64,000 bases of DNA from assembly GCF_904848665.1 (NCBI RefSeq), contig NZ_CAJHCQ010000001.1:434001-498000 (forward strand). The letters run 5' to 3'. Below, piece by piece: positions 47,168-57,779 of the stretch. This DNA comes from Paraburkholderia hiiakae. GTDB taxonomy: Bacteria > Pseudomonadota > Gammaproteobacteria > Burkholderiales > Burkholderiaceae. The notes beneath the pieces were generated by a model. That model ran no database searches, was not told the origin of the DNA, and saw only the letters and a list, made by a program, of their open reading frames with translations. Each line of letters starts with the position of its first letter. The stretch's first letter is position 1. The translations under genes and the position numbers were made by a program.

Positions 47168-47983
47168 ATGACTTACCTGCAGGAAACGAGCCGCAGCGCG
47201 GTCACCGTGCCCAAACTCCAGGCCATGCGCGACGCAGGCGAGCGCATCGCGATGCTGACCTGCTATGACGCGAGCTTCTCGGCGCTGTGCGAGCGCGCGG
47301 GCGTCGATACGGTGCTGATCGGCGACTCGCTCGGCAACGTGCTCCAGGGCCACACCACGACGCTGCCCGTCACCATCGACGACATCGCGTATCACACGGC
47401 GTGCGTGGCGCGTGCGCAAACCAAGGCGCTGATCATCGCGGACCTGCCGTTCGGCACCTTCGGCACGCCCGAAGACGCGTTCGCGAACTCGGTGAAGCTC
47501 ATGCGCGCCGGCGCGCAGATGGTGAAGATCGAGGGCGGCGAATGGCTCGCGCCCACGGTGAAGATGCTGGTAGAGCGCGCGGTGCCCGTGTGCGCGCACA
47601 TCGGCCTCACGCCGCAGTCGGTGCATGCATTCGGCGGCTTCAAGGTGCAGGGCAAGAGCGACGCGGCCGCGACGCAGATGATTCGCGACGCGCTGGCGCT
47701 GCAGGACGCGGGCGCTCAACTCGTGGTGATCGAGGCCGTGCCCGCGGCGCTCGGCGCGGAAGTCACGAAGCAGTTGCGCATTCCGACCATCGGCATTGGC
47801 GCGGGCGTGGACTGCTCGGGCCAGGTGCTCGTGCTGCACGACATGCTCGGCATTTTCCCCGGCAAGCGGCCACGCTTCGTGAAGGATTTCATGGTGGGCC
47901 AGCCCGATATCGAATCGGCTGTGCGCGCGTATGTGCAGGCGGTGAAGGAAGGCACGTTCCCGGGACCCGAGCACGTGTTCTGA
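47168..47983 (+). CDS. panB: 3-methyl-2-oxobutanoate hydroxymethyltransferase
   Basis: 271-residue TIM-barrel enzyme that makes ketopantoate from alpha-ketoisovalerate for pantothenate and CoA. Signatures: [40 protein letters not shown] (metal-binding Asp), [29 protein letters not shown] and [17 protein letters not shown] with the catalytic Glu. Length is normal. It follows the deoxynucleoside kinase gene and a 12-bp repeat, and ends before a strong terminator. Confidence 0.97.
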   Translation: MTYLQETSRSAVTVPKLQAMRDAGERIAMLTCYDASFSALCERAGVDTVLIGDSLGNVLQGHTTTLPVTIDDIAYHTACVARAQTKALIIADLPFGTFGTPEDAFANSVKLMRAGAQMVKIEGGEWLAPTVKMLVERAVPVCAHIGLTPQSVHAFGGFKVQGKSDAAATQMIRDALALQDAGAQLVVIEAVPAALGAEVTKQLRIPTIGIGAGVDCSGQVLVLHDMLGIFPGKRPRFVKDFMVGQPDIESAVRAYVQAVKEGTFPGPEHVF

Positions 47984-48008
47984 TCCGGCGATTTTGCTTC
48001 GCAGTATG

Positions 48009-48042
48009 AAAAAAGCGCGCTCCATCTGGAGCGCGCTTTTTT
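48009..48042. terminator. Bidirectional intrinsic terminator (panB / pabBC)
   Basis: A perfect 16-bp inverted repeat: AAAAAAGCGCGCTCCA (48009-48024), loop TC, TGGAGCGCGCTTTTTT (48027-48042). The A and T ends give T-runs on both strands. Confidence 0.92.
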
Positions 48043-48065
48043 ATGGGGTGCGTTCTACGACCGCT

Positions 48066-49961
48066 TCATCGAATCATGTGCGCTGGCACCGCGCCGCGCA
48101 GCGCGTTCGTCAGCATCAAGGCTTCGGCGTTGACCACGTCGTCGCGCGTGAGCACACGCTCCTGTGCGCCGAACGCTTCGTCGTCGAGCAGCACGCCGCG
48201 CATCACGCCTGGCAGCACGCCCGATGCGAGCGGTGGAGTGAACCACTTGCCGTCGAGCTTCACGAAGATGTTCGAGCGGCCGCCTTCGGTCAGCTCGCCG
48301 CGCTCGTTGAAGAACAGCATGTCAAAGCCGCCCAGCGCTTCGGCCTCGCGCCATGCGCGATCGAATTCGGCGCGGCGCGTGGTCTTGCGCAGCAATAGCG
48401 CGTCGGCGGATTCGACCGGTGCAAAGCCGTGATCCGGCGCGAGCAGCACGCCCACGGTATCGTGCGCAAGCGCGGCGAGCGGCGCGCTGGTGAGCGTTGC
48501 CGCTCCGCTCTTGCCGAGCGCGAGGCGCACACGGTGTGGCGCGTGATCGTCTGCAAACGTGGCGCAAGTTTCGTCAATGCGTGTACGCACGGCTTCGACG
48601 TCGCACGGGAAACCGAGCCACGCAGCACTCGCCGCGAGCCGCGCGAGATGGCGCTCCACGTGGCGCACACCGCCAGCACGCGTCGCATACATCGTTTCGA
48701 AGCATTCGATGCCCGGATCGGCATCGGTCAGAAAGCGGGCTTTCAAGCGGCACTCCTCGTATTCGTCGGCGGCCACGCTGTCGAGCACGATGCCCGCACC
48801 CACGCCCATTTCGCCGCGCCGCGTGGCAGCCGCGCCCTTGGAGGGTGCACCCAGTGTCAACGTGCGGATCACGACTGAAAGGCAAAAGTCGCCGCAAGTC
48901 TCGCCTGCCGAGGGCGCTTCGAGCCAGCCTATCGTGCCCGTATACAGCCCGCGCGGCGCATGCTCGAGTGCCTCGATCAGCTCCATCGTCCGGTGCTTGG
49001 GTGCACCCGTGATCGACCCGCACGGAAAGAGCGCGCGCATGGCGTCGGCGAATGTCGTGCCTTCTCGTAGCGATGCTTCCACTGTCGAGGTCATCTGCCA
49101 GACGGATGCGTAGGGCTCGACGCTGAAGAGCGCCGGTACGCGCACCGAGCCTGTTTGCGCAACGCGCGAGAGGTCGTTGCGCAGCAAGTCGACAATCATC
49201 ACGTTTTCGGCGCGGTTCTTGGGATCGTTCGCGAGAAAGCGCGCCGCGGCGGCGTCTTGCTGCACATCGGCGAAACGCGCGGCCGTGCCTTTCATTGGTT
49301 TCGCGCGCAACGTCTTTCCGCGCTTCTCCACAAATAGCTCCGGCGAGCACGACAGCACCCAGCGGTCGCCCGGCAACGCGATCAGCGCGCCGTAACGCAC
49401 ACGCTGACGCTCGCGCAAGCGGCGGTAAAGCGCGAGCGGCGAGCCGTACGCCTCGAAGCCGAGCCGGTATGTGTAGTTGATCTGATACGAATCGCCCGCG
49501 CGCAAGGCGTCCTGCACGGCGGCGATGTCCTGCTCGAAGCGCTCGCGATCGACACCGATTGTCACGCCCGCCACACCTGCTGGCGCGGGCGCTTCATTAC
49601 CCTCCCGCGCAGCGAGCCATGCGTCGGCCTCTTCGCGCGAAAGCTTTTCGCAGCGTTCGAACAATAAAAAACGCAGCGCGGCGTGGCCGTGCTGCGTTTC
49701 GATGGATGAGGCTGTGTCGCGCTTTGCGAATTCGAGCGTGCGCCCGAACTCGTAGTCGCCGATCACGAGCGCATGAAGTGCTGCACCCGATCCCGCGCTC
49801 AGTTCGGCGTTCGCCTGCGAACACACGGCGTCGAGATCCGCCGCGCGCTCGCAGGCAAGCTCGCGCACGAACCCCGTGTAGAGGCGGCTCGAGCGGCTCT
49901 GCGCCGTCGAGTCGCCGTCGTCGAGCAGCGCGAAAACCGCGCCGCCAGAATTGACTGCCAT
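48066..49961 (-). CDS. pabBC: Fused aminodeoxychorismate synthase component I / 4-amino-4-deoxychorismate lyase
   Basis: 631-residue fusion that makes p-aminobenzoate for folate. Residues about 1-390 are PabB (chorismate-binding): GDSYQINYTYRLGF, LRAKPMKGTAARF (the lysine typical of PabB, where TrpE has alanine), RAENVMIVDLLRNDLSRVA and CGSITGAPKHRTMELIEALE. Residues about 405-631 are a class IV PLP lyase: GIECFETMYATRAGG, LLLRKTTRRAEFD (probable PLP lysine), LTEGGRSNIFVKLDG and LASGVLPGVMRG. The amidotransferase PabA is not in the window. It follows dnaJ in the same direction after 55 bp. Confidence 0.93.
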   Translation of the reverse strand: MAVNSGGAVFALLDDGDSTAQSRSSRLYTGFVRELACERAADLDAVCSQANAELSAGSGAALHALVIGDYEFGRTLEFAKRDTASSIETQHGHAALRFLLFERCEKLSREEADAWLAAREGNEAPAPAGVAGVTIGVDRERFEQDIAAVQDALRAGDSYQINYTYRLGFEAYGSPLALYRRLRERQRVRYGALIALPGDRWVLSCSPELFVEKRGKTLRAKPMKGTAARFADVQQDAAAARFLANDPKNRAENVMIVDLLRNDLSRVAQTGSVRVPALFSVEPYASVWQMTSTVEASLREGTTFADAMRALFPCGSITGAPKHRTMELIEALEHAPRGLYTGTIGWLEAPSAGETCGDFCLSVVIRTLTLGAPSKGAAATRRGEMGVGAGIVLDSVAADEYEECRLKARFLTDADPGIECFETMYATRAGGVRHVERHLARLAASAAWLGFPCDVEAVRTRIDETCATFADDHAPHRVRLALGKSGAATLTSAPLAALAHDTVGVLLAPDHGFAPVESADALLLRKTTRRAEFDRAWREAEALGGFDMLFFNERGELTEGGRSNIFVKLDGKWFTPPLASGVLPGVMRGVLLDDEAFGAQERVLTRDDVVNAEALMLTNALRGAVPAHMIR

Positions 49962-50016
49962 TGCGCTAACTACCTGCTATTGACCTGCGACTGCGTGCTG
50001 AAGCCGAAAAAGCGCA

Positions 50017-51150
50017 TCAGTCGAAGAAGCTCTTCACGCGGTCGAACCAGCTCTTGCTTTGCGGGCTGTGGCGCGAACCGCCTTCCACGAGCGACTTTTC
50101 GAATTGCTGGAGCAGTTCGCGCTGGTGATCGGTGAGCTTGATCGGCGTTTCCACCTGGACATGCACGTACAGATCGCCGGCGATGCTCGAACGCAGACCC
50201 TTGATGCCCTTGCCGCGCAGACGGAACGTCTTGCCCGACTGCGTGCCTTCGGGCACCGTAAAGCTCGCGCGGCCCGCTAGCGTCGGCACTTCGATCTCGC
50301 CGCCCAGCGCCGCCGTGGTGAACGGAATCGGCATCTGGCAGTGGAGGTCGTCGCCGTCGCGCTCGAACACCGCGTGCTGCTTGATGTGAATCTCGACGTA
50401 CAGGTCGCCCGCCGGGCCGCCGTTGATGCCAGGCTCGCCGTTGCCGGCCGAGCGGATGCGCATGCCGTCGTCGATGCCCGCCGGAATCTTCACTTCGAGC
50501 GTCTTGGTTTCCTTCACCTTCCCCGCGCCGTGACAGTTCGTGCACGGCTCAGGAATGTAGGAACCCGTGCCGTGGCACTTCGGGCAGGTCTGCTGAATGC
50601 TGAAGAAGCCCTGCGACATCCGCACCGAACCCGAACCATGGCAGGTCGGGCAGGTTTCGGGCTTGGTACCGGGCTTCGCGCCCGAGCCGTGACAGACTTC
50701 ACAGCCGCTCCAGCCCGGCACGCGAATTTGCGTCTCGTAGCCGTGCGCCGCCTGCTCCAGCGTGATTTCCATGCTGTAGCGCAGGTCCGCGCCACGATAC
50801 ACCTGCGGGCCGCTGCGCTGGCCGCCGCGGCCGCCCGCGGCCTGGCCGAAGATATCGCCGAAGATGTCGCCGAAAGCGTCCGCGAAACCGCCGAAGCCCT
50901 GCGCGCCCGCGCCACCCATGTTGGGATCGACGCCGGCGTGGCCGTACTGGTCGTAAGCCGCGCGCTTTTGCGAGTCCGACAGCATTTCATAGGCCTCTTT
51001 GGCCTCCTTGAAATGCTCTTCCGCATCCTTGTTGTCCGGATTGCGGTCGGGGTGGTACTTCATCGCGAGCTTGCGATACGCCTTCTTGATCTCGTCGTCG
51101 CTCGCGTTCTTCGCGACGCCCAGAACCTCGTAGTAATCCCGTTTCGCCAT
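50017..51150 (-). CDS. dnaJ: Co-chaperone DnaJ
   Basis: 377-residue Hsp40. J-domain at residues 1-70 with HPD in [13 protein letters not shown], a Gly/Phe region (about 75-125), four zinc-finger repeats ([32 protein letters not shown], about 145-210) and a C-terminal substrate-binding domain. It stimulates DnaK ATPase and delivers clients. It lies 282 bp downstream of dnaK on the same strand. Confidence 0.98.
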   Translation of the reverse strand: MAKRDYYEVLGVAKNASDDEIKKAYRKLAMKYHPDRNPDNKDAEEHFKEAKEAYEMLSDSQKRAAYDQYGHAGVDPNMGGAGAQGFGGFADAFGDIFGDIFGQAAGGRGGQRSGPQVYRGADLRYSMEITLEQAAHGYETQIRVPGWSGCEVCHGSGAKPGTKPETCPTCHGSGSVRMSQGFFSIQQTCPKCHGTGSYIPEPCTNCHGAGKVKETKTLEVKIPAGIDDGMRIRSAGNGEPGINGGPAGDLYVEIHIKQHAVFERDGDDLHCQMPIPFTTAALGGEIEVPTLAGRASFTVPEGTQSGKTFRLRGKGIKGLRSSIAGDLYVHVQVETPIKLTDHQRELLQQFEKSLVEGGSRHSPQSKSWFDRVKSFFD

Positions 51151-51432
51151 ATCGGTTCAACGCCGGCCTCGCGCTTCACGGCGCACGCCGGCTCCTCTTG
51201 AATGCTGGATCTCGTGACCCGTTTGCCGTTCCTTTGAACATCCGCACGAGCGATTCTCACGCCGCGGCGGCCCCTGAAAGAGAACGGCCTCCATAAAACA
51301 AATGTGCCCGGAGAGCCAGATGGCTCGCCAGGCGCTGCAATGCTGACACGCATCGTAACCGATGCGGCCGCTTTCGTAGCGCCACGACCGTCCGCTGATC
51401 ACGCAGAACGGTCATGACCGCCACGAACCGAC

Positions 51433-53394
51433 TTAGTCCTTCTTGACTTCCTTGAACTCGGCGTCGACCACGTCGTCGGCGTTGTTCTGCGCGCCTTGCT
51501 CGGCAGCACCGGCGCCGCCTGCGGCACCCGCACCCGCTGCACCCGCCGCGCCGGCTTGCTGCGCCTGCATGTCGGCGTACATCTTTTCGCCGAGCTTCTG
51601 CGAAGCGGTGGACAGCGCCTCGACCTTCGCCTCGATCGTCGCCTTGTCGGCCGACGAGCTCTTCAGCGCTTCTTCGAGGTCCTTCAGCGCGGCTTCGATC
51701 GCTTCCTTCTCGCTGGCGTCGATCTTGTCGCCGTACTCGGCCACGGCCTTCTTCGTGCTGTGAACCAGCGCGTCGCCCTGGTTGCGTGCGTCGGCCAGTT
51801 CACGCAGACGGTGATCTTCTTCCGCGTTCGCTTCGGCGTCCTTCACCATCTTCTCGATTTCGGCTTCCGAAAGACCGGAATTCGCCTTGATCGTGATGCG
51901 GTTTTCCTTGCCCGTGGCCTTGTCCTTCGCGCCCACGTGGAGAATACCGTTCGCGTCGATGTCGAAGCTCACTTCGATTTGCGGCACACCGCGCGGTGCG
52001 GGCGGAATGCCTTCGAGGTTGAACTCGCCCAGCAGCTTGTTGCCCGCTGCCATTTCGCGCTCGCCCTGGAACACCTTGATCGTCACCGCCGACTGGCTGT
52101 CGTCCGCCGTCGAGTACACCTGAGCGTGCTTGGTCGGGATCGTGGTGTTCTTGTTGATCATCTTCGTCATCACGCCGCCGAGCGTCTCGATACCGAGCGA
52201 GAGCGGGGTGACGTCGAGGAGCAGCACGTCCTTGCGGTCGCCCGACAGAACCTGGCCCTGGATCGCGGCGCCAACGGCCACGGCTTCGTCCGGATTCACG
52301 TCACGGCGCGGGTCCTTGCCGAAGAACTCCTTCACCTTTTCCTGCACCTTCGGCATACGCGTCTGGCCGCCGACGAGAATCACGTCGTCGATGTCGCTGA
52401 CCTTCACGCCCGCGTCCTTGATCGCGACGCGGCACGGCTCCATGGTGCGTTCGATCAGGTCTTCGACCAGCGCTTCCAGCTTGGCGCGCGTGATCTTGAG
52501 GTTCAAGTGCTTCGGACCCGAGGCGTCCGCCGTGATGTACGGCAGGTTGATTTCGGTCTGCTGGCCCGACGACAGTTCGATCTTGGCCTTTTCAGCGGCT
52601 TCCTTCAGGCGTTGCAGCGCGAGCACGTCCTTCGAGAGGTCGACGCCCTGCTCCTTCTTGAACTCGCCGATGATGTAGTCGATGATGCGCTGGTCGAAGT
52701 CTTCGCCGCCGAGGAACGTGTCGCCGTTGGTCGAGAGCACTTCGAACTGCATTTCGCCGTCCACATCCGCGATTTCGATGATCGAGATGTCGAACGTGCC
52801 GCCGCCCAGGTCGAACACGGCGATCTTGCGGTCACCCTTTTCGGCCTTGTCCAGACCGAACGCGAGTGCGGCTGCCGTCGGCTCGTTGATGATGCGCTTG
52901 ACTTCCAGACCGGCGATACGGCCGGCGTCCTTGGTGGCCTGACGCTGGCTGTCGTTGAAGTACGCGGGAACCGTGATCACGGCTTCCGTGACCGGCTCGC
53001 CGAGGTAGTCTTCAGCGGTCTTCTTCATCTTGCGCAGCACTTCAGCCGAAACCTGCGACGGCGCGAGCTTCGAGCCATGCGCTTCGACCCAGGCGTCGCC
53101 GTTGTCGTGCTTGACGATCTTGTAGGGCATCAGGCCGATGTCCTTCTGCACTTCTTTCTCTTCGAAGCGGCGGCCGATCAGGCGCTTGACGGCGTAAAGC
53201 GTGTTTCTCGGGTTCGTGACCGACTGGCGCTTGGCCGGTGCGCCGACCAGCACTTCGTTGTCGTCCATGTAGGCGATGATCGAAGGCGTCGTACGAGCGC
53301 CTTCCGAGTTCTCGATCACCTTGACCTGATTGCCTTCCATCAGCGCCACGCACGAGTTGGTGGTGCCGAGGTCGATACCGATGATTTTGCCCAT
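51433..53394 (-). CDS. dnaK: Chaperone DnaK (Hsp70)
   Basis: 653-residue ATP-driven chaperone. The ATPase domain starts [18 protein letters not shown] and has [16 protein letters not shown] (about 190-205) and [14 protein letters not shown] (about 335-348). The linker [12 protein letters not shown] precedes the substrate-binding domain, and the tail is Gly/Ala-rich ending FKEVKKD. The start at 53394 gives the family N-terminus; a TTG at 53403 is unlikely. A sigma-32-like promoter lies about 130 bp upstream. It sits between grpE and dnaJ. Confidence 0.99.
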   Translation of the reverse strand: MGKIIGIDLGTTNSCVALMEGNQVKVIENSEGARTTPSIIAYMDDNEVLVGAPAKRQSVTNPRNTLYAVKRLIGRRFEEKEVQKDIGLMPYKIVKHDNGDAWVEAHGSKLAPSQVSAEVLRKMKKTAEDYLGEPVTEAVITVPAYFNDSQRQATKDAGRIAGLEVKRIINEPTAAALAFGLDKAEKGDRKIAVFDLGGGTFDISIIEIADVDGEMQFEVLSTNGDTFLGGEDFDQRIIDYIIGEFKKEQGVDLSKDVLALQRLKEAAEKAKIELSSGQQTEINLPYITADASGPKHLNLKITRAKLEALVEDLIERTMEPCRVAIKDAGVKVSDIDDVILVGGQTRMPKVQEKVKEFFGKDPRRDVNPDEAVAVGAAIQGQVLSGDRKDVLLLDVTPLSLGIETLGGVMTKMINKNTTIPTKHAQVYSTADDSQSAVTIKVFQGEREMAAGNKLLGEFNLEGIPPAPRGVPQIEVSFDIDANGILHVGAKDKATGKENRITIKANSGLSEAEIEKMVKDAEANAEEDHRLRELADARNQGDALVHSTKKAVAEYGDKIDASEKEAIEAALKDLEEALKSSSADKATIEAKVEALSTASQKLGEKMYADMQAQQAGAAGAAGAGAAGGAGAAEQGAQNNADDVVDAEFKEVKKD

Positions 53395-53522
53395 TTTTGT
53401 CAAATCTCCAGATTTTGATCGCTGTGCGGACGCCGCTTTCGCGCTGCTCAGGTAACTGCATGCTCGTGCCGCGTTTTCCCTTGTGCGCGGCTGGCGTCCA
53501 CTTCAATACGGAACTGCTGCCC

Positions 53523-53550
53523 AAATAAGTGCCGTTACGGCAATTTCAAG
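53523..53550 (-). promoter_or_regulatory. Sigma-32-like heat-shock promoter for dnaK
   Basis: On the minus strand, a perfect CTTGAAA -35 (53544-53550, preceded by CCC), 13 bp, then ACTTATTT (53523-53530), a moderate match to the CCCCATnT -10. It is about 130 bp before the dnaK start and has the same 13-bp spacer as the grpE promoter. Confidence 0.55.
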
Positions 53551-53644
53551 GGGTTTGGGCTATGCGTTCCATCATTTTTTTCAATCGTGGGGCCCTTTTG
53601 GTGCCTTTTGGTACCTTCTGGCCGCCGCGCTTCTTACAGTTTTC

Positions 53645-54235
53645 TTACTTCGGTGCCGAAACGGTCACGAGCGCCGGACGCAGCACGCGGTCGGCGATCA
53701 CATAGCCCTTTTGCAGCACGTTGACCACCGTGTTCGCTTCCTGCTCGGACGGCACCATCGAGATGGCCTGGTGACGGTGCGGGTCGAACTTCTCGCCAAC
53801 GGGGTTGATGGCGAGGACCTTGCCCTTCTCGAGCGCGCCGGTCAGTTGCTTGAGTGTGAGCTCGACGCCTTCGTTGACCTTGGCAAGGTCGTCCGAGTTA
53901 TGGGCGAGCGCGGCTTCGAGGCTGTCGACCACCGGCAGCAGATGCTCGGCGAAGTTTTCGATTGCGAACTTGTGCGCTTTGGCGACGTCTTCCTGGGCGC
54001 GGCGGCGGACGTTCTCCGTCTCGGCCTTGGCGCGCACGAATGCGTCCTGCAATTCTGCGACCTTAGCCTGGGCTTCGGCCAGTGCGGCTTCGGCAAGCGC
54101 CGCAGCGTTCTGGTCCACGCCGCCTTGGGCTGCCTGCTCGGCCGCGTCAGCCGCTTGCGGCTGGGCTGCTGCTTGCGACGCCTCGTCCGCGGGCGTGGGG
54201 TTCTGGCTCGTCGGGTTCTCTTGCGTGTTTTCCAT
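53645..54235 (-). CDS. grpE: Nucleotide exchange factor GrpE
   Basis: 196-residue exchange factor that opens DnaK to release ADP. A Gln/Ala-rich N-terminus (1-45), a long coiled-coil helix (about 45-110, [20 protein letters not shown]), then the beta-domain with [19 protein letters not shown] and the terminal [20 protein letters not shown]. The start at 54235 ([12 protein letters not shown]) is the common annotation; an in-frame ATG at 54247 is possible, and neither has a clear ribosome site. It lies 250 bp upstream of dnaK. Confidence 0.96.
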   Translation of the reverse strand: MENTQENPTSQNPTPADEASQAAAQPQAADAAEQAAQGGVDQNAAALAEAALAEAQAKVAELQDAFVRAKAETENVRRRAQEDVAKAHKFAIENFAEHLLPVVDSLEAALAHNSDDLAKVNEGVELTLKQLTGALEKGKVLAINPVGEKFDPHRHQAISMVPSEQEANTVVNVLQKGYVIADRVLRPALVTVSAPK

Positions 54236-54654
54236 GTCGCTGAACATCGGTGAATAGTGAAAAAGGGAACAAAGCCGCGGGCGCCACATTTCGCGGCCCT
54301 CTCCGCTACGCCGACGCCCGTTGCGCCGGCACGACGGAGGCTTTGTACATTGCGACAGCACATGGGTGCCGGATCGCTTGTTTCAAGGGGCTCGCGCGGC
54401 TTTTTTATACAGAGATCAAAGCCGCGAAACCGCCGGTTACAACCATTACTGCAGCGCGGCAAAAATGAAATTGAGTAAGGGACATCCCTGACCTACACTC
54501 AGGAACAGGTGCTGCTCGTGGCGCGTTTACCCTGAGCCCGGCACCGCACCGAATGGGCCCGCGCTCAGCAAATTTTTCAGCGGCTTCGCCGCACATAAAA
54601 ACGCTAACCGGGCCTCGAAACTGGCCGTTTTGCTGCGATCCCAAGGGGAGTACC
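54236..54654. other. Intergenic region upstream of grpE
   Basis: 419 bp without a credible gene. It contains the sigma-32-like promoter of grpE (54360-54387). The right part (about 54470-54654) has no recognisable signal apart from the ribosome site of the small gene that follows. Confidence 0.55.
54360..54387 (-). promoter_or_regulatory. Sigma-32-like heat-shock promoter for grpE
   Basis: On the minus strand, CTTGAAA (54381-54387, preceded by CCC), 13 bp, then ACCCATGT (54360-54367), which matches the CCCCATnT consensus at 6 of 7 defined positions. It is about 125 bp upstream of the grpE start. Confidence 0.72.
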
Positions 54655-54816
54655 GTGAAACTGACCTTTGCCATATCGGTGGTCGCGCTGGTACTCATCG
54701 CCGGAACTACGACCATCTGCATGTCGGGCGCCGTGAACGAAAACACGACGGAATACGGAGGCGTGCACGCTACGATGGAAGCGCTCTTCAACCCTCACGC
54801 GAAAGTTTGTCGATAG
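54655..54816 (+). CDS. Possible 53-residue membrane or secreted small protein
   Basis: A GTG start at 54655 preceded at 4 nt by AGGGGAG, an excellent ribosome site. The product has one hydrophobic helix (residues 3-20, LTFAISVVALVLIAGTTT) and then a short polar C-terminus with one Cys near the helix and one at the end. It could be a signal-anchor or signal-peptide protein. The 3' end overlaps the convergent hslR end by 29 nt. No family is recognised; support is the ribosome site and the hydrophobic pattern only. Confidence 0.45.
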   Translation: MKLTFAISVVALVLIAGTTTICMSGAVNENTTEYGGVHATMEALFNPHAKVCR

Positions 54817-55195
54817 TGCGGCGGTCGCGCTTGGTCGGCCTGCCTTGCAACACGGCAGCCGGTTCGCGAAAGAGCCGGCGCCGGTCCTGTTCCGCCGCGC
54901 GCCTCGCGCGCCCGGCTTCGGTTTCCGCATAGAGCGTCTGCGCGATGCTGGCGGGGCCGCGCACTTCGCATATTCCCAGCACTTGCACTTCCCACACCAC
55001 GTGCTCGATCTCGATTTCGACGAGGTCGCCCACGCGCACGTCCTTCGACGCCTTCACGGCGTCGCCGCCAATGCGCACGCGCCCCTTGCCCACGGCGTCC
55101 GAGGCAAGCGAGCGCGTCTTGAAGAAGCGCGCCGCCCATAGCCATTTGTCGATGCGCAGCCGCGCACCAGGTTCAGTCGAAATTTTGTAGTTCAT
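54788..55195 (-). CDS. hslR: Heat-shock RNA-binding protein Hsp15 (S4 domain)
   Basis: 135-residue S4-domain protein. The S4 motif is RLRIDKWLWAARFFKTRSLA (about 12-31) followed by GRVRIGGDAVKASKDVRVGD. E. coli Hsp15 binds 50S subunits carrying stalled nascent chains. The basic C-terminus (QGRPTKRDRRTIDKLSR) is usual. It lies between hemH and grpE in the heat-shock block, which supports the assignment. Confidence 0.9.
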   Translation of the reverse strand: MNYKISTEPGARLRIDKWLWAARFFKTRSLASDAVGKGRVRIGGDAVKASKDVRVGDLVEIEIEHVVWEVQVLGICEVRGPASIAQTLYAETEAGRARRAAEQDRRRLFREPAAVLQGRPTKRDRRTIDKLSREG

Positions 55196-55244
55196 CAGAA
55201 GCTTTCCGGATGCACCGCTCAGTTCGCTGGGTCAATCCGCTGTA

Positions 55245-56312
55245 TCAGGCCACTGCGCCAGCCGGCGCCGCGGCCTGCACAGGCCAGCCCTGCAGGTGTT
55301 GCGCAACGATCTCGCCCAGCGCCGCGATCCACGCGTGCGAAGCGTTCAGGCAGGGGATGCGGTGGAATTCCTTGCCACCGCCGTGCAGGAATTCGTCGCG
55401 CACTTCCATGCCGATTTCCTCGATGGTTTCAAGGCAATCCGCCGTGAAACCGGGGCAGAACACATCTGCGCGGCGCACGCCGCCCGCGCCCAGTTCCCGC
55501 AGCGTGGGCGCCGTGTACGGCTGCAGCCACTGCGCTCGCCCAAAGCGCGACTGGAACGTCACCCGGCATTCAACCGGCGTCAGCTCCAGCGCGTGCGTGA
55601 GCAGCGCGGCCGTTTGCTGGCACTGGTCGTGGTACGGGTCGCCCAGATCGAGCGTACGGCTTGGCACGCCGTGAAAACTCAGCACGAGGCGGTCGCCCGC
55701 CGCGAAATTGGGCTTGCCGTGCGCGTGCCAGTACTGATGCACCTGGGCCGCGAGCGCCGCGATATACGCCGGATGGTCGTGATAGCCGCGCACCGTGCGG
55801 ATTTCCGGCTGGTTACGCATGCGGCCCAACGCGGCGAAAGCCGCGTCGAACGCCGTGGCCGTGGTCGACGCCGAGTACTGGGGGTACATCGGCATGAGCA
55901 GGATGCGTTCCGCGCCCGCCAGCTTGAGCTGGTTCAGTATCGCCGGGATGTCGGGCGTGCCGTAGCGCATCGCGTAATCGACGAGGACCGTGTAGTCGTT
56001 GATCTGCAGCAGATGGCGCAGGCCTTCGGCCTGCTTTTGCGTGTGCACACGCAGCGGCGAGCCTTCGGGCGTCCAAACCGCCGCGTACTTCTTCGCCGAC
56101 GAACGGCCGCGGAACGGCAGGATCAGCGCGCGCAGGATGACCTGCCAGATCGGCGCCGGAATCTCGACCACGCGCGGATCGGAGAGAAACTGCGCGAGAT
56201 AGCGGCGCACAGCGCGCGGCGTGGGCGCGTCCGGCGTACCCAGGTTGATGAGCAGCACGGCGACGCGATGCGCCGCGGCGGACTGCGAAGGCCGCTCCAG
56301 GTCGAAACGCAT
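55245..56312 (-). CDS. hemH: Ferrochelatase
   Basis: 355-residue enzyme inserting Fe2+ into protoporphyrin IX. Conserved parts: [20 protein letters not shown] at the N-terminus, [20 protein letters not shown] with the metal-binding His (about 205-225), [19 protein letters not shown], and [20 protein letters not shown] with the second acidic site. No N-terminal targeting. It is 49 bp upstream of hslR and downstream of hrcA, an order common in Burkholderiaceae. Confidence 0.97.
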   Translation of the reverse strand: MRFDLERPSQSAAAHRVAVLLINLGTPDAPTPRAVRRYLAQFLSDPRVVEIPAPIWQVILRALILPFRGRSSAKKYAAVWTPEGSPLRVHTQKQAEGLRHLLQINDYTVLVDYAMRYGTPDIPAILNQLKLAGAERILLMPMYPQYSASTTATAFDAAFAALGRMRNQPEIRTVRGYHDHPAYIAALAAQVHQYWHAHGKPNFAAGDRLVLSFHGVPSRTLDLGDPYHDQCQQTAALLTHALELTPVECRVTFQSRFGRAQWLQPYTAPTLRELGAGGVRRADVFCPGFTADCLETIEEIGMEVRDEFLHGGGKEFHRIPCLNASHAWIAALGEIVAQHLQGWPVQAAAPAGAVA

Positions 56313-56396
56313 AGGCGATCAGTGGCGCCGCGCGAGTGCGCAGCAACGGTTGCACGAAACAAGCATTATAGCGGGCGCCCCTGGCGGGCCAAACCG

Positions 56397-56414
56397 ACCC
56401 GCGCCAGCGCGGGT
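56397..56414. other. Short perfect hairpin between hrcA and hemH
   Basis: ACCCGCGC (56397-56404) and GCGCGGGT (56407-56414), 8-bp stem with a 2-nt loop. No convincing T-run follows on the minus strand, so its use as a terminator for hrcA is uncertain. Confidence 0.35.
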
Positions 56415-56529
56415 TGCCTGAAGCTGGCCCTTCGTTCGCCCTTCGTTGGCCATTCGGCCGATGGCGCGCGCCATGGCTTTCAGGGATGATCGTTGGGAAG
56501 GCAGGTGTGCCCGCTGGCCGATGCGGCGC

Positions 56530-57546
56530 TCAGTTCTGGCTGAGCGTGAGCGAGAGCAGGCGCGCGGTGATGTCGACGATCGGGATCACCCGGTTATACG
56601 CCATGCGCGTCGGCCCGATCACGCCGAGCGTGCCGACAATCTTGCCGTTTACCTCGTAGGGTGCCGTCACCACGCTCATTTCCTCGATCGGTACGAGTTG
56701 CGACTCGCCGCCAATGAAAATCTGCACGCCCTGGGCGTGGCTCGAGACGTCGAGCAGCTGCAGGAGGCTGGTTTTCTGGTCGAACACGTCGAAGAGCTTG
56801 CGCAGGCGCGCCATGTCCGACGAAAGATCGGCCACTTCGAGCAGGTTGCGCTCGCCGGAAATGAGCAAGGTGTCGCCGCCTTCGGGCTCTTCGGTGCTCG
56901 CGGTCACGGCCGCGTGCATGAGCGTCGTCATGTCGCCGCGCAGCGCGTCGATTTCCTCGCGCAGGCGGCGGCGCACCTCGTCGAACGACAGGCCCGCGAA
57001 GTGCGCGTTGATGTAATTCGAGGCTTCGATGAGCTCGGAAGGCGTGAAGTCGCGCTGTGTCGCCATGATGCGGTTCTGCACGTCGCCTTCGGGCGTCACG
57101 ATGATAAGCAGGATGCGCTTGTCGGACAGGCGCATGAACTCGATCTGCTTGAACACGTGGCTGCGCCGGGGCGTCAGCACCACGCCCGCGAACTGCGAGA
57201 GGTTCGAGAGCACGCTGGCGGCCGCCGCCACCACTTTTTGCGGCTCGCCGGGACGCAGCGTGGTCTTCACCGCGCGCGTGAGCGCGTCGTCGGAGCTGGG
57301 CTCGACGGTGAGCATGGTGTCGACGAACAGGCGATAGCCGCGCGGCGTGGGCACACGCCCGGCCGAAGTATGCGGGCTGGACACGAGACCCAGCTCCTCG
57401 AGGTCCGACAAGACGTTGCGGATCGTCGCCGGGCTCAACTCCAGGCCGGAATAGCGCGATAGCGTGCGCGAGCCGACCGGCTGACCTTCGGCGATGTAGC
57501 GCTCGATCAGCGTCTTGAGGAGGGTTTGTGCGCGGGGATCTAGCAT
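56530..57546 (-). CDS. hrcA: Heat-inducible transcription repressor HrcA
   Basis: 338-residue repressor. N-terminal winged helix (about 1-75: [60 protein letters not shown]), then a GAF-like domain ending [20 protein letters not shown]. HrcA binds CIRCE elements with GroEL as thermosensing partner. No CIRCE was found in this window, so its targets (groESL is usual) are probably elsewhere. It is divergent from nadK. Confidence 0.97.
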   Translation of the reverse strand: MLDPRAQTLLKTLIERYIAEGQPVGSRTLSRYSGLELSPATIRNVLSDLEELGLVSSPHTSAGRVPTPRGYRLFVDTMLTVEPSSDDALTRAVKTTLRPGEPQKVVAAAASVLSNLSQFAGVVLTPRRSHVFKQIEFMRLSDKRILLIIVTPEGDVQNRIMATQRDFTPSELIEASNYINAHFAGLSFDEVRRRLREEIDALRGDMTTLMHAAVTASTEEPEGGDTLLISGERNLLEVADLSSDMARLRKLFDVFDQKTSLLQLLDVSSHAQGVQIFIGGESQLVPIEEMSVVTAPYEVNGKIVGTLGVIGPTRMAYNRVIPIVDITARLLSLTLSQN

Positions 57547-57779
57547 GACTCAAAATTTTAGCCTAACAGCGGGTTGGCCGCGAGTGCGCCGCCAGACCGG
57601 GCCGCGCGGGCAAGTCCGCGGCTCAGGGCGAGGCGGCCTGGTACTTCGCACGATACCTCGCAGGTTGTCATCGCCGTGTCACGGGCTTCGGGCCGCAAGG
57701 CGCGGCGCGCAAGGCCGGGCGGGCCTGCCCCGGTCTGCGCCAGGTTCTTTTCGCGACGTGACTATGGTGTAATGCCGGC

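Noticed and set aside
51496..53418. A 640-codon open frame antisense to dnaK
   Set aside because: This is the well-known artefact of open antisense frames opposite dnaK; no ribosome site or domain was found.
56461..56474. Palindrome ATGGCGCGCGCCAT between hrcA and hemH
   Set aside because: Short CG-alternating palindromes are common in such GC-rich sequence; no positional support as an operator.
57541..57575. Possible CIRCE remnant before hrcA (TTAGGCT near GAGTCATGCTAG on the minus strand)
   Set aside because: Neither half matches TTAGCACTC/GAGTGCTAA well and the spacing is wrong; similarity is at chance level.
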